39,029 nucleotides of DNA. Origin: Patescibacteria group bacterium (GTDB taxonomy: Bacteria > Patescibacteriota > Minisyncoccia > RBG-13-40-8-A). The stretch is from assembly GCA_022705575.1 (NCBI GenBank), contig JAKJED010000006.1:1-39029 (forward strand), in the 5' to 3' direction. The notes beneath the pieces were generated by a model. The model was not told the origin of the DNA. It saw only the letters and a program-made list of their open reading frames with translations, and did no database searches. Below are positions 1 to 8,460 of this stretch, piece by piece (the first letter of the stretch is position 1; each line of letters begins with the position of its first letter). The position numbers and the translations under genes were made by a program.

Positions 1-19
1 TAATAGCGCTTATATGCAC

Positions 20-712
20 CTATTCTAATACTAATTCTCTCATGCTACCTATTTCCATTTCTTTCAGCCACTTATTTATGCTTTGTTTATATTTTTCTTC
101 CCCGCCAAATATATCTAATAATAATTTCCTATCTGTTACTGAAGGAAAATTTTTGATATTCGAATAATCCATATGACTAGACCACCTATATTGATTTAAA
201 AAATTTATTGCCTTGTTATAATTATTTAATTTTCTCTCTCGCCATTCTGGAAATTCAAGATCCAATGGATTAAGATGAATATAATATGGAAGATTTAAGA
301 AGTGATTCGATTTGCTTACTAAAATTGCCTTATAGCGACTCTCAAAAAGAGTGCCCTTGCGTTTATGTTTTTGATTAAAATATTTCGCATAAGCCATATT
401 CAGTTTCTTCATAAATTTCGGAATCCCGTTTTCTGTTGAAGGACTCAATAATAAATGATAATGATTGGGCATTAGACAAAAAGCGTGAATATTCGCCAAT
501 AACTTTCTTAGTTCTCGTTTAATATGTGGACTTGCGATGTCCACATATTTATTCTGACTTTCAAATTTTTCAAGATTATAATGAGTCGTATAAACTACTT
601 TCTGATTATTAAGAACAAATAAATTATGAATAAACCTAAAATAATCTCCTTTATCAAGAAATATTTTCCGCTTGTCTACTCCTCTACTTAGTACATGATA
701 AATTTCACTCAT
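20..712 (-). CDS. REP-associated (IS200-like, Y1/HUH) tyrosine transposase
   Basis: Single-strand DNA transposase/nickase of the Y1 family (TnpA_REP type). The HUH motif is visible as MPNHYHLLL (His84 and His86) and the catalytic Tyr is expected in YIHLNP (about residue 143). FESRYKA is the usual conserved stretch between them. At 230 aa it has a normal length. I start at the Met of MSEIYHVLSRG rather than three codons upstream, because the second copy near 30 kb begins MAEIYHIL. The C-terminus is very similar to that copy (PSVTDRKLLLDIFGGEEKY shared). Residues about 55-64 are encoded by a perfect hairpin that recurs upstream of the gene. The 3' end is close to the window edge, so a left flanking hairpin cannot be seen. 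It appears intact. Confidence 0.9.
   Translation of the reverse strand: MSEIYHVLSRGVDKRKIFLDKGDYFRFIHNLFVLNNQKVVYTTHYNLEKFESQNKYVDIASPHIKRELRKLLANIHAFCLMPNHYHLLLSPSTENGIPKFMKKLNMAYAKYFNQKHKRKGTLFESRYKAILVSKSNHFLNLPYYIHLNPLDLEFPEWRERKLNNYNKAINFLNQYRWSSHMDYSNIKNFPSVTDRKLLLDIFGGEEKYKQSINKWLKEMEIGSMRELVLE
521..549. repeat. Hairpin inside the transposase coding sequence
   Basis: Perfect 11-bp inverted repeat (arms 521-531 and 539-549, core GTGGAC/GTCCAC) with a 7-nt loop TTGCGAT. It is translated in frame as roughly YVDIASPHI within the transposase, just before the HUH strand. The 19-nt core occurs again in inverted orientation at 745-763, between this gene and the upstream glycosyltransferase. 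Confidence 0.85.
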
Positions 713-744
713 ATTGTACATATTGTAAATTGTTAACTAAATTG

Positions 745-763
745 GTGGACATCGCAAGTCCAC
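745..763. repeat. Flanking REP-like hairpin of the first transposase
   Basis: GTGGAC-ATCGCAA-GTCCAC hairpin (6-bp stem, 7-nt loop), the exact reverse complement of the 19-nt core inside the transposase gene. It lies about 30 bp upstream of the transposase start and 3 bp past the stop codon of the glycosyltransferase, so it probably marks one end of the mobile unit. Confidence 0.8.
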
Positions 764-766
764 ATA

Positions 767-1876
767 TTATAATTTATTAAATTCTTTCCAATATTTATCA
801 ATAAAATCTTTTATCTTTTGTTTAAAGTTTTCTTTATCAAATTTTAGAGCGTGCTGATAAATGATTTTGGAATTAAATTTAGATGCATCAAAACTCTTAA
901 CCGCCTCCACTAATGACTCAACCGTCTGCTCCTCAAAAAACATGCCAGTTTTACCCCCTATAACACTTTCTAACGCACCTCCGCCCTTATAAGCTATAAC
1001 CGGCCTCCCGCAAGCCATTGCCTCTAAAGCGACAATACCAAAGTCTTCCTCTTGAGGGAAAATTAACGCCTGACATTCTTGATAATATTTTTTAAGTTCT
1101 TCGTTGTTTTTTTCTCCCAAAAATTCAATATTCCAATTCGCCATTTTTTTAAGTTTTTTCATTTCTGGACCACTGCCGATAATTTTTAGCGGCAATTCTA
1201 ATTTGTTGAATGCCTCAATCGCCATATCAAATCTTTTGTATGGTAAAAGTCGACCAACCATTAAGAAGTAGGGTTTTTCGTTTTCAACAAATTCAACCAC
1301 TCCAAAATTTTTAATATTTACAGGAGGATAAATTACTTCCGCTTCTTGTTTATAATATTTTTTTATTCTTTGCGCTACAAATTGAGAATTACAAATAAAC
1401 TTATCAACCCGATACGCCGCTTCTCTATCCCATAATCTCAAATAATTCATAAAAATTGGTACAAAAAATTTCGCAAATTTTTTCATACTAAATTCACGAA
1501 TATATTTATGACTATCGTCCCAAGCATATCGAATCGGCGTATGACAATAACAAATATGCAACGTATTCGGACGCGTAATTACTCCTTTACCGAAAGCTGC
1601 TGAATCGGAAAGTACTAAATCATAATCAGATAAATCTAATTTTTCAACGGCTAACGGCATTAAAGGCGGAAATAATCTATGATGTTTTTTAATAAATGGT
1701 ATTTTTTGCAAAAAAGAAGTTTTAATTTTTTTATTCGAAAAAAATTTATCAACTATTTTTTTATCATAAAGAATAGTGTAAATTGGCGCATTCGGAAAAA
1801 TCTCCAAAAACGCTTCCAACACTTTTTCCGCTCCTCCATACTGATTTAAATAATCGTGTACCAATGCTACGCGCAT
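767..1876 (-). CDS. Glycosyltransferase family 4 (GT-B, mannosyltransferase-like)
   Basis: Retaining GT-B glycosyltransferase, cytoplasmic or at the inner membrane face, probably adding a sugar to a lipid-linked surface polysaccharide. The N-terminus MRVALVHDYLNQYGGAEKVL is the typical acceptor-domain start (GGAE). The donor half has GRLLPYKRFDMAIEAF and the E-x7-E signature in EDFGIVALEAMACG followed by RPVIAYKGGG. I choose the Met at 1876 (369 aa) rather than an upstream in-frame codon that would overlap the previous gene; the stop of the upstream sugar transferase is 4 bp before it, so the two form an operon. No clear Shine-Dalgarno. The substrate cannot be told from sequence. Confidence 0.85.
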   Translation of the reverse strand: MRVALVHDYLNQYGGAEKVLEAFLEIFPNAPIYTILYDKKIVDKFFSNKKIKTSFLQKIPFIKKHHRLFPPLMPLAVEKLDLSDYDLVLSDSAAFGKGVITRPNTLHICYCHTPIRYAWDDSHKYIREFSMKKFAKFFVPIFMNYLRLWDREAAYRVDKFICNSQFVAQRIKKYYKQEAEVIYPPVNIKNFGVVEFVENEKPYFLMVGRLLPYKRFDMAIEAFNKLELPLKIIGSGPEMKKLKKMANWNIEFLGEKNNEELKKYYQECQALIFPQEEDFGIVALEAMACGRPVIAYKGGGALESVIGGKTGMFFEEQTVESLVEAVKSFDASKFNSKIIYQHALKFDKENFKQKIKDFIDKYWKEFNKL

Positions 1877-1880
1877 AAAT

Positions 1881-3275
1881 TTAACAAGCTGATTTATCTT
1901 TAAACGCAAAAATTATTGTTTTAATTAAAATATAGATATCTTTTAATAACGTCCAATTTTCAATATAATAAGTATCTAATTTCACTTCTTCCTCAAATGG
2001 CAAATCCGAACTCCCGCTGATTTGCGCCATACCGGTTATCCCCGGCTTAACCAATAAAACTTTTTTATGATGTTTTTCATATTTAGCGATTTCATCGGGT
2101 TGATGCGGTCTTGGACCAATTAAACTCATTTCTCCCTTTAAAACATTAATTAATTGTGGCAATTCATCAATTCTTGTTTTGCGTAAAACCTTGCCGATTT
2201 TTGTAACCCGTGGATCGTTTTTCATTTTAAACAACGGTCCATCTCCTCTTTCATTTTTATCCATTAAATCTTTTTTCAGCGCCTCGGCATTTTTAATCAT
2301 TGAACGAAATTTATAAAGTCCGAATTCTTGTTTTTGACTAATTCTTTTTAATTTTACAAAAACCGTCCCTTCGGAATCTAATTTAATAACAATTGCAATG
2401 ATTAAAAATAGCGGCGACAAAACAATTAAACCAAAAACTGAACCAAAAATATCAACCCATCTTTTTAAAATTCTTCCCCAACCGTCAAGCGGGGTTCTTT
2501 TTATCTCAATCAGTGGTACGCCATCAAAAGTATTCAACTCCACATTAGCCGTATGTGTCTGAAAAAGATTTGGTACAAATTTAAAATCAATTCTTTGTTC
2601 TTCACAAAAATTCAAAAGCTCCAAAACACCCACTCTATCATAATCTGGACTTGCCAAAATAACTTCGTCAATCTGCAATTCGTTATTTAAAAGAAAATTT
2701 TTTATTTCGCCAATTTTAAGTTCAAAAAATATTTTTATTATCCGATAACCCAAATCTGGATTTTTTTTAATTTCTTCAATAACTTTATTGCTTAATTTGT
2801 CTTCACCAATAATCGCAACATTTTTTGTTCCAAAATTATATTTACCAACCATAAATCTTTGCAATTTTTTAATAAAAAAGCGTCCAAAACCAACAAAAAT
2901 TATCGATAAAATCCAAGCAACCAAAAGAATAAACCTGGAATCAAACAACGCCTGATTAAAAAAAATATAAAGAATAACCATTAATAATGTTGCTGAAATC
3001 GCCACGATAATTTGTAAAAATTCTTTAAATAATTTTTTCTGAACGCTAATATTATAGAGGCCGGACACGACAAAAACCAAAACGCCCAAAAACGAAACCG
3101 CCAAAACGAAAAATGAATATTTTTCAAACGGCAAATTTAAAGAAAAAAGTACCGGTCTCCATTTGGCAACCAGTGGACTTACACGTAAAAAATAAGCCGA
3201 AATTCCAGCCAAAACAAACATTAAAAAATCAACCGGCACAAGTAAAGCGCTAAATATAAGTTTAGATCTTTTCAT
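1881..3275 (-). CDS. Polyprenyl-phosphate sugar-1-phosphate transferase (WbaP/WcaJ-like)
   Basis: Integral membrane enzyme that starts a glycan by moving a sugar-1-phosphate from a nucleotide sugar to undecaprenyl phosphate. The 464-aa protein has four hydrophobic N-terminal segments (roughly residues 8-135), a soluble Rossmann-like middle domain (about 145-255), one more membrane segment (about 270-298) and the C-terminal bacterial sugar transferase domain. Signature pieces are KFRSMIKNAE and DELPQLINVLKGEMSLIGPRP. Full length for the family. It is followed at once by the GT4 gene, which fits a surface polysaccharide operon. Upstream lies the rnpB terminator, so transcription must start in the short 3276-3314 interval or read through. 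Confidence 0.9.
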   Translation of the reverse strand: MKRSKLIFSALLVPVDFLMFVLAGISAYFLRVSPLVAKWRPVLFSLNLPFEKYSFFVLAVSFLGVLVFVVSGLYNISVQKKLFKEFLQIIVAISATLLMVILYIFFNQALFDSRFILLVAWILSIIFVGFGRFFIKKLQRFMVGKYNFGTKNVAIIGEDKLSNKVIEEIKKNPDLGYRIIKIFFELKIGEIKNFLLNNELQIDEVILASPDYDRVGVLELLNFCEEQRIDFKFVPNLFQTHTANVELNTFDGVPLIEIKRTPLDGWGRILKRWVDIFGSVFGLIVLSPLFLIIAIVIKLDSEGTVFVKLKRISQKQEFGLYKFRSMIKNAEALKKDLMDKNERGDGPLFKMKNDPRVTKIGKVLRKTRIDELPQLINVLKGEMSLIGPRPHQPDEIAKYEKHHKKVLLVKPGITGMAQISGSSDLPFEEEVKLDTYYIENWTLLKDIYILIKTIIFAFKDKSAC

Positions 3276-3314
3276 TAATTTTAATGATAACCTTTAATAG
3301 ATTAAATTTCAATA

Positions 3315-3356
3315 CCAAAATAATTAACCCCGCAAATGCGGGGTTAATTATTTTGG
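3315..3356 (-). terminator. Intrinsic terminator after rnpB
   Basis: Nearly perfect long palindrome: AATTAACCCCGC, loop AAAT, GCGGGGTTAATT, extended by CCAAAA/TTTTGG arms, so a T-run follows the stem in the minus direction. It sits exactly at the 3' end of RNase P RNA. Confidence 0.85.
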
Positions 3357-3721
3357 GCAAACAATAAGCCGAATTCTGTAATCCCGCTGAACGGGACCGA
3401 TGATCATTTATCTGATCTCGACATTACTGTCGGATTCAAGCGAACTACCGTTTCACTAACAAAAATCATAAACATTTTTATTAGATACTTGTTCTTGCAC
3501 CTACCTAGAAATTTAGCCCCAACGCTCTTACGAGGTCGGGGTCCCTGACTTTTACGTCGGGACCGTTTCACTCTCCGATTTTCATCGGAGCATCGTCACT
3601 GTTCGCATCCCTATCCTTACGGACGACGGGTGTTACCCGCTAGGCTTCTGCTCTATTTTATTAAAGCAAGTGTTCGGACTTTCCTCTCCGATTAAAATCG
3701 GAGCGATCATCTTGTTTGCCC
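3355..3721 (-). ncRNA. rnpB: RNase P RNA, bacterial type A
   Basis: Catalytic RNA that matures tRNA 5' ends. On the minus strand it contains the conserved 5' element GAGGAAAGTCCGAACAC (after hairpin P3) and the 3' element ACAGAATTCGGCTTAT. P1 is formed by GGGCAAACA at the 5' end pairing with TGTTTGCCC at the 3' end. The P3 hairpin (3686-3703) and a P12-like hairpin (3573-3590) share an identical 7-bp stem, CTCCGAT/ATCGGAG. A GGTCCC...GGGACC hairpin fits P13. About 367 nt, a usual size. It is followed by a strong terminator and lies between an RNase HI gene and the polysaccharide genes. Confidence 0.95.
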
Positions 3722-3727
3722 GATTAT

Positions 3728-3745
3728 ATGTGATTATAATCACAT
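3728..3745. promoter_or_regulatory. 18-bp perfect palindrome before rnpB
   Basis: ATGTGATTATAATCACAT is a perfect palindrome just upstream of the RNase P RNA 5' end and contains a TATAAT hexamer. It could be a protein operator, part of an rnpB-proximal promoter, or a small hairpin in the 5' leader. Sequence alone does not decide. Confidence 0.4.
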
Positions 3746-3772
3746 TTCATTATGATAAAAATCCACAAAAAT

Positions 3773-3801
3773 ATAATACTAAATTAAAATCAATATGTCA
3801 A
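3773..3801 (-). promoter_or_regulatory. Candidate sigma-70 promoter for rnpB
   Basis: On the minus strand TTGACA (3801-3796), 17-bp spacer, TATTAT (3778-3773). Predicted start near 3766, about 45 nt before mature RNase P RNA. The -35 box overlaps the stop codon of the RNase HI gene, so rnpB would be transcribed independently of it. Confidence 0.6.
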
Positions 3802-4244
3802 ATGCCGGGCAAGCTCTTTGATTCTTTTTCTTTTGAATCTAAAGCTTGATTTACAAGCTTATCGGCGTCAAAATTTTTATGCCTTGGTATGTGTATAAAT
3901 TCAACCCTATTAAAATCAATTTTTAAATTCCAAACTTTTAAAAATAGCTGTTCGATTTTTCTATCTAAAATTTTATATTTACCATTCATCTGTTTGGCGA
4001 GAAACTCACTATCGGTTCTAATTTCAACATCCATTATTTTGGCCTTTTTCCCGCCAAATAAAAGTTTTGCTTTTTGCAAAGCAAAAATTACTGCTTCATA
4101 TTCTGCTTCGTTATTTGTAGCGCGACCAATTTTTTCTCCATATTCTTTAATTACTTTTCCTTTTTCGTCACAAAAAACAACTCCGATTCCTGCTGGTCCC
4201 GGATTTCCTCTACTCCCGCCATCTGTATAAATAATAATCTTCAT
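3798..4244 (-). CDS. Ribonuclease HI family protein
   Basis: Cleaves RNA in RNA:DNA hybrids. The 148-aa protein shows the RNase H fold with its acidic metal-binding residues: YTDGGSRGNPGPAG near the N-terminus, E in NNEAEYEAV, D in RTDSEFLAKQ and D in HKNFDADKL. The sequence style (GGSRGNPGPAG, KQMNGKYK) is that of the archaeal-like/YpdQ RNase HI branch rather than E. coli RnhA. It follows recJ by 32 bp on the same strand, a plausible pairing for RNA primer removal and repair. A 32-bp repeat precedes the start codon. Its stop codon overlaps the rnpB promoter. Confidence 0.88.
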   Translation of the reverse strand: MKIIIYTDGGSRGNPGPAGIGVVFCDEKGKVIKEYGEKIGRATNNEAEYEAVIFALQKAKLLFGGKKAKIMDVEIRTDSEFLAKQMNGKYKILDRKIEQLFLKVWNLKIDFNRVEFIHIPRHKNFDADKLVNQALDSKEKESKSLPGI

Positions 4245-4252
4245 AATTTCTA

Positions 4253-4284
4253 ATTATTCTAATTAACCTAATTATTCTAAACTT
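4253..4284. repeat. 32-bp dispersed repeat, copy 1 (before the RNase HI gene)
   Basis: Reading the minus strand, AAGTTTAGAATAATTAGG and onward matches 27656-27687 (plus strand) in 31 of 32 bases. In both places the repeat lies directly before a start codon and in the same orientation relative to it (RNase HI here, rpmB there). It overlaps the recJ stop codon here. It contains TAGAAT, which could act as a -10. Confidence 0.6.
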
Positions 4285-5977
4285 TTTTAAAATCAATAAT
4301 TTTTAATTGTAATTCTTTGGTGCCGTTCCATTCATTCGAAAGCATTTCAAAAACAATATTGATTTTATCCCCTAACTCTATTTTATCACAAGAATCAACC
4401 AGATTAAAACCGATTGCATTAATTTTTTTAACACTATCGCCCGTTTCTTTTTCCAGCAATAATTTTAAATGATTTTCTTTCGAACCAACATTTCTCATGC
4501 CAATAATTTTTAAATCTTTTAATAAAAATAATGGCATAGAATTTTTTTCTCCGAACGGTTCAAATTTGGCTATTTCATCAAATGTTTTCCAATTTAAATC
4601 ATCAATATCTATTTCTGCATTAATGTCTAAAAATTCGACCATATCTTCTTTTTTAAGTTTTCGCTCCGCAAATTTTTCTAACGCATTTTTTACTTTTTCT
4701 AAATTGCCTATATCTACTCTGAATGCTGCGGCAAACGGATGCCCCCCATATTCTTCCAACAAATTTTTACAATTATTAAGCGCATCAATAATATTAAATC
4801 CGGCAATTCCACCCCTGGCAGAACAAACCGCATGATTTTTGGAAATTTGACAAACAAAAGCTGGTTTCCAAAATTCATCCCGTAATCTTTGAGCAACCAG
4901 TCCGACAATTCCTGATGTCCATGTTTCATCTCCCTCAAAAACTATTTTATTTCTACAATTATTTTTTGCTTTTTTTCGCGCTTCGTTCATTATTCTTTCC
5001 ATTTGTCTTTGCCTCTCTTGATTACGATTTTCTAATTTTTGCGCCAATTCTTCGGCCTCGGACTTGTCTTTTGTTAATAATAACCTGAAAGCAACTGTGC
5101 CATGGTCAATGCGCGAAGCAGCATTAATTCTTGGTCCCAACATAAAACCAACCATATGTGTTGTTGGTTTGCCGATTATACGCGCTTTTTCCATTAAAAC
5201 ATTAAGTCCTAATCTTTTTGTTTGAGAAAGAACGATCAAACCATATTTTACCAAAGTTCTGTTTTCTCCAAGTAATTTCATCGAATCTGTTACAGTTGAA
5301 ATTGCTACTAAATCTAAAAGCCACTTTTCCCAAGACACAGGAAATCCCTGAATAATACGCACCGCTTGTAATAATTTAAACGCCACTCCTGCTCCGGACA
5401 ATTCTTTAAACGGATATTTGCATTTTTTTTGTTTAGGATTAATAATTGCATATGCCTTAGGAAGATTTTTAAGCACCTGATGATGATCAATAATAATTAC
5501 ATCTATTCTTAATTTATTTGCTAATTTTACTTCTTCGACATCAGTAATTCCGCAATCAACAGTCAAAATAAGTTTTATGCCCTGTTGTGCGATTTGTTCG
5601 ACTGCTTTCAAATTCAAACCATATCCTTCAGTATTCCTATCGGGAATATAAACTTCTGGTTTAATGCCATATACCGCTAATATTTCATAAAGAATAATTC
5701 CTCCACAAATCCCGTCTGCGTCATAATCGGCAAAAATAGCGACTTTTTCATTATTTTTTGATGCTTTTTCAATTCTTTTTATCGTTTTTTTCACGTCTTT
5801 CAACAAAAATGGATTATGTAAATCTTGTTCATAATCAGGACTAAAAAATTCATCAATCACTTTTTGGGTCGTAAGTTTTCTATCCCAAAGCAATTGAAGT
5901 GTTAATTTTGAAAATTCCGGAAATTTTTCTAAAAATTTTTCCGGTGCTTTTTTGTTTATTTTCCAAACTTTTTTCAC
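4277..5977 (-). CDS. recJ: Single-stranded-DNA-specific exonuclease RecJ
   Basis: 5'-3' single-strand DNA exonuclease for recombination and mismatch or base-excision repair. DHH-superfamily motifs are clear: motif I FADYDADG (residues 82-89), motif II around VDCGI (140-144), motif III IDHH (163-166). The DHHA1 domain carries GGHPFAAAFRV (about 410-420) and an OB-like C-terminal part follows. At 566 aa it matches the bacterial RecJ core. It is 24 bp downstream of pgk on the same strand and probably co-transcribed with tpiA-pgk. It ends in TAG inside the 32-bp repeat. Confidence 0.95.
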   Translation of the reverse strand: MKKVWKINKKAPEKFLEKFPEFSKLTLQLLWDRKLTTQKVIDEFFSPDYEQDLHNPFLLKDVKKTIKRIEKASKNNEKVAIFADYDADGICGGIILYEILAVYGIKPEVYIPDRNTEGYGLNLKAVEQIAQQGIKLILTVDCGITDVEEVKLANKLRIDVIIIDHHQVLKNLPKAYAIINPKQKKCKYPFKELSGAGVAFKLLQAVRIIQGFPVSWEKWLLDLVAISTVTDSMKLLGENRTLVKYGLIVLSQTKRLGLNVLMEKARIIGKPTTHMVGFMLGPRINAASRIDHGTVAFRLLLTKDKSEAEELAQKLENRNQERQRQMERIMNEARKKAKNNCRNKIVFEGDETWTSGIVGLVAQRLRDEFWKPAFVCQISKNHAVCSARGGIAGFNIIDALNNCKNLLEEYGGHPFAAAFRVDIGNLEKVKNALEKFAERKLKKEDMVEFLDINAEIDIDDLNWKTFDEIAKFEPFGEKNSMPLFLLKDLKIIGMRNVGSKENHLKLLLEKETGDSVKKINAIGFNLVDSCDKIELGDKINIVFEMLSNEWNGTKELQLKIIDFKKV

Positions 5978-6001
5978 AAATTAATATTTTTCACCTAGTA
6001 T

Positions 6002-7162
6002 TTATTCTCGAAGGGCTTCTATTCCCGGCAAAGTGCCTTCGCTCAAATAGTCCAACATTGCTCCTCCGCCCGTAGATACCCAATTAAAAATTTCTTTTTT
6101 ACCAATCTCGTTTATAAAAGCATTTGTATCCCCTCCGCCAACAACTGCATAAATCCCGCCTTTGTCAATTACGCCTATTAATTCTTTTGATGCTCTATCA
6201 AATGGTTTTTGTCCGATTAATCCCAAAGGTCCATTCCAAACCACCATTTTTGATTTTAAAATTATGTCATTGAATAGATGAATTGTTTTCGGACCAATAT
6301 CCAATGCTTTTTCAAACCACTGCAATGATCCGACATCACGATAAATAACGTTTTTCCCGTCCCAAATTCCTAAATCGATTGGCAGAAATAGTTTGTGATT
6401 TTTCAAATTTATTTTTTTAACCTCACCAAATGATTCTTTATCAATTTTTGATTCCCCCATCGCAATGCCTTGACTGGCAAAAATTGTGTTTGCCAATGCT
6501 CCGCCAATTAAAACCTTGTCCGCAATTTTTAAAAATTTGTTAATCACTTTTATTTTGGTTTCAATTTTTGCTCCGCCAATAATTGCCACTAACGGTTTCA
6601 TTGGTTTCTTAAGAATTTTATCCAATTCTTCAATTTCTTTTTCTAATAAAAACCCCGCCACCGAAGGCAAAAACTGCGGAATCCCGACAATTGAAGCGTG
6701 TTTTCTATGCGAAACAGCAAAAGATTCATTGATATAAATATCTCCCAATTCAGCTATTTTTTTAGCAAATTCCTGATCGTTTTGCTCCTCTTGCTTCCAA
6801 AATCTGATATTCTCTAAAAGCAAAATATCGCCAAACTTCATCTTTTTAATTTTTTCTTTTACTTTTACACCGAAAATTTCGCTTGAAAATAATATTTTTT
6901 TATTCAATAATTTTCCCAATTCTCCAACAATCGACTTTAAAGACAACTTTTTATCTTTTTTGCCATTTGGACGACCCGTGTGTGAAATCAAAATAATTTT
7001 CGCCTTTTGTTTTATTAAATATTCAAATGTAGACAAACAACCTTTAATTCTACTATTATCGACAATGTTTAATTTATCATCCATCGGAACATCAAAATCA
7101 ACGCGTACCAATACGCGTTTATTTTTAACATCAACATTCTTTAATGTTTTAATTTTCGACAT
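6002..7162 (-). CDS. pgk: Phosphoglycerate kinase
   Basis: Glycolytic enzyme making ATP and 3-phosphoglycerate from 1,3-bisphosphoglycerate in the cytosol. Visible motifs: VLVRVDFDVPM at the N-terminus (usual form RVDFNVP), SHTGRPNGK, VVWNGPLG and the nucleotide-binding GGGDTNAF with VSTGGGAMLDYLSEGTLPG near the C-terminus. 386 aa, slightly shorter than the usual 390-400. The start overlaps the 3' end of tpiA by 14 bp, so the two are translationally linked. In CPR genomes the lower half of glycolysis is a common remnant for ATP production. Confidence 0.97.
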   Translation of the reverse strand: MSKIKTLKNVDVKNKRVLVRVDFDVPMDDKLNIVDNSRIKGCLSTFEYLIKQKAKIILISHTGRPNGKKDKKLSLKSIVGELGKLLNKKILFSSEIFGVKVKEKIKKMKFGDILLLENIRFWKQEEQNDQEFAKKIAELGDIYINESFAVSHRKHASIVGIPQFLPSVAGFLLEKEIEELDKILKKPMKPLVAIIGGAKIETKIKVINKFLKIADKVLIGGALANTIFASQGIAMGESKIDKESFGEVKKINLKNHKLFLPIDLGIWDGKNVIYRDVGSLQWFEKALDIGPKTIHLFNDIILKSKMVVWNGPLGLIGQKPFDRASKELIGVIDKGGIYAVVGGGDTNAFINEIGKKEIFNWVSTGGGAMLDYLSEGTLPGIEALRE

Positions 7163-7856
7163 TATTAATCAAATTTACAAATTCATCTGCTATTAAGCTC
7201 GCCCCTCCGACCAATACACCTTCGTATCCGACATTCAAATAATTATTAATAATTTCATTATTAACGCTTCCACCATAAATAATTTTTCCGACAAATTTTT
7301 GTTTGATAAACCCCAATATGTCTTTAGCATGTTCCGGAGAACAAATTTCTCCTCCATTGGTACTAATTGCCCAAACCGGCTCATAGGCAATAATCAAATT
7401 TTCAATTTTCAATTTACAATTTTCAATATCCTTCAAATCTTCTTTTAACTGTCTCCTAATTACTTCCTGTGCATTTTCTCCTTTATTCTCGCCGATACAT
7501 AAAATTACAGTTAATCCCGCGTTTAAAGCTGCTTTTATTTTTTTATTTATCATTTCATCGGTTTCATTAAATTTATCTCTTCTTTCCGAATGACCGATAA
7601 TTACATAATCAATACCAACATCCTTAAGCATCTTGGGACCGATTTCGCCGGTGTACGGCCCTTTTTCTTCCCAAAAACAATTCTGAGCGCACTTTTTAAC
7701 ATTTTTTAAAAGTGGTAGCCAAATAAACGGCGCGGCAATTAAAACTTCTGTTTTTTTTGTTTTTATAGCCGCTTTTTTAATGCCTTTATAAAGTTTTTTT
7801 GCTTCTTGAATGGTAGAAGGATTACATTTCCAATTAGCTATAATTATTTTTTTCAT
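7149..7856 (-). CDS. tpiA: Triosephosphate isomerase
   Basis: Interconverts dihydroxyacetone phosphate and glyceraldehyde-3-phosphate. TIM-barrel signatures: IIANWKCNP with the catalytic Lys, IGHSERR with the catalytic His, AYEPVWAISTNGG with the catalytic Glu, and the phosphate-binding YGGSVN and VGGASL. 235 aa, a little shorter than the usual 250. First gene of a tpiA-pgk-recJ run; the 100 bp upstream separate it from the pilin gene and hold no obvious consensus promoter. Confidence 0.96.
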   Translation of the reverse strand: MKKIIIANWKCNPSTIQEAKKLYKGIKKAAIKTKKTEVLIAAPFIWLPLLKNVKKCAQNCFWEEKGPYTGEIGPKMLKDVGIDYVIIGHSERRDKFNETDEMINKKIKAALNAGLTVILCIGENKGENAQEVIRRQLKEDLKDIENCKLKIENLIIAYEPVWAISTNGGEICSPEHAKDILGFIKQKFVGKIIYGGSVNNEIINNYLNVGYEGVLVGGASLIADEFVNLINNVEN

Positions 7857-7956
7857 AAAATTACTTTTTTACCTCGTTAATCACTGAAAGCGGTTTTGCC
7901 AAGATAATTAATCGCAATTAATAATTTATTCCTCATATAATTTGAATCTAACGACT

Positions 7957-8457
7957 TTAATTTTCTAATGCGTAATTTTTACCATAATGAGTATATGTTC
8001 CATTATCTCCAATTCCATTACAAGTTGTCTGTATAAAAGCAATATCTTCAGCGCTAGGATTTTCCAAAGTAGCAGATATAGCATAATCCTGAGAATAATT
8101 ACAGGTATAGATCATATAACCACGCGCTCCTTGCACCGGATCAAAGGTCAATGGCTGACTTAAAAAACCTTCATCATAAAGCACTCTGGTCACTGCCAAT
8201 GGATACGTTGTTCCGTTTTCGTAACTTAACAATCCTTGTCCATTACCACCCCATCCACCACCAGAAACCTTATAAGTTCCGTATGCGCTATAATACATTT
8301 CTAAAGCGATTTGAATTGTTAAAAGATCGGATTTTCTTTTTGTGTCTCTTGCTTTAATTCTTGCAGAATTTAAATTTACCAAAACTATGGTTGCCAATAA
8401 ACCGATTATGGCAACAACCACCAATAATTCAATAAGTGTAAATCCCTTTTTATACAT
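7957..8457 (-). CDS. Type IV pilin-like (prepilin) protein
   Basis: Class III signal: a short basic leader MYKKG then FTLIELLVVVAIIGLLATIVLVNL, with prepilin peptidase expected to cut at G|F and Glu at mature position 5. The rest is a long alpha-helix (ARIKARDTKRKSDLLTIQIALEMYY) and a globular domain rich in Gly, Tyr and Asn with two Cys (TCNYSQDY and TTCNG) that could form a disulfide loop. 166 aa. It is separated from the uridylyltransferase stop by only 3 bp, so it is probably co-transcribed with it. A major or minor pilin or a pseudopilin for DNA uptake or attachment are all possible; ComEC in this window makes DNA uptake plausible. Confidence 0.88.
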   Translation of the reverse strand: MYKKGFTLIELLVVVAIIGLLATIVLVNLNSARIKARDTKRKSDLLTIQIALEMYYSAYGTYKVSGGGWGGNGQGLLSYENGTTYPLAVTRVLYDEGFLSQPLTFDPVQGARGYMIYTCNYSQDYAISATLENPSAEDIAFIQTTCNGIGDNGTYTHYGKNYALEN

Positions 8458-8460
8458 AGC

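Noticed and set aside
3534-3565. Possible third copy of the rpsE/adk repeat inside rnpB
   Set aside because: CCCGACG...GTC and GGGACCCC look similar, but the bases fit the normal P13/P14 hairpins of RNase P RNA, so the resemblance is probably chance.
7857-7956. Regulatory element between tpiA and the pilin gene
   Set aside because: Only a weak ATTAAT/ATTAAT inverted repeat and no convincing promoter or terminator in this AT-rich gap.
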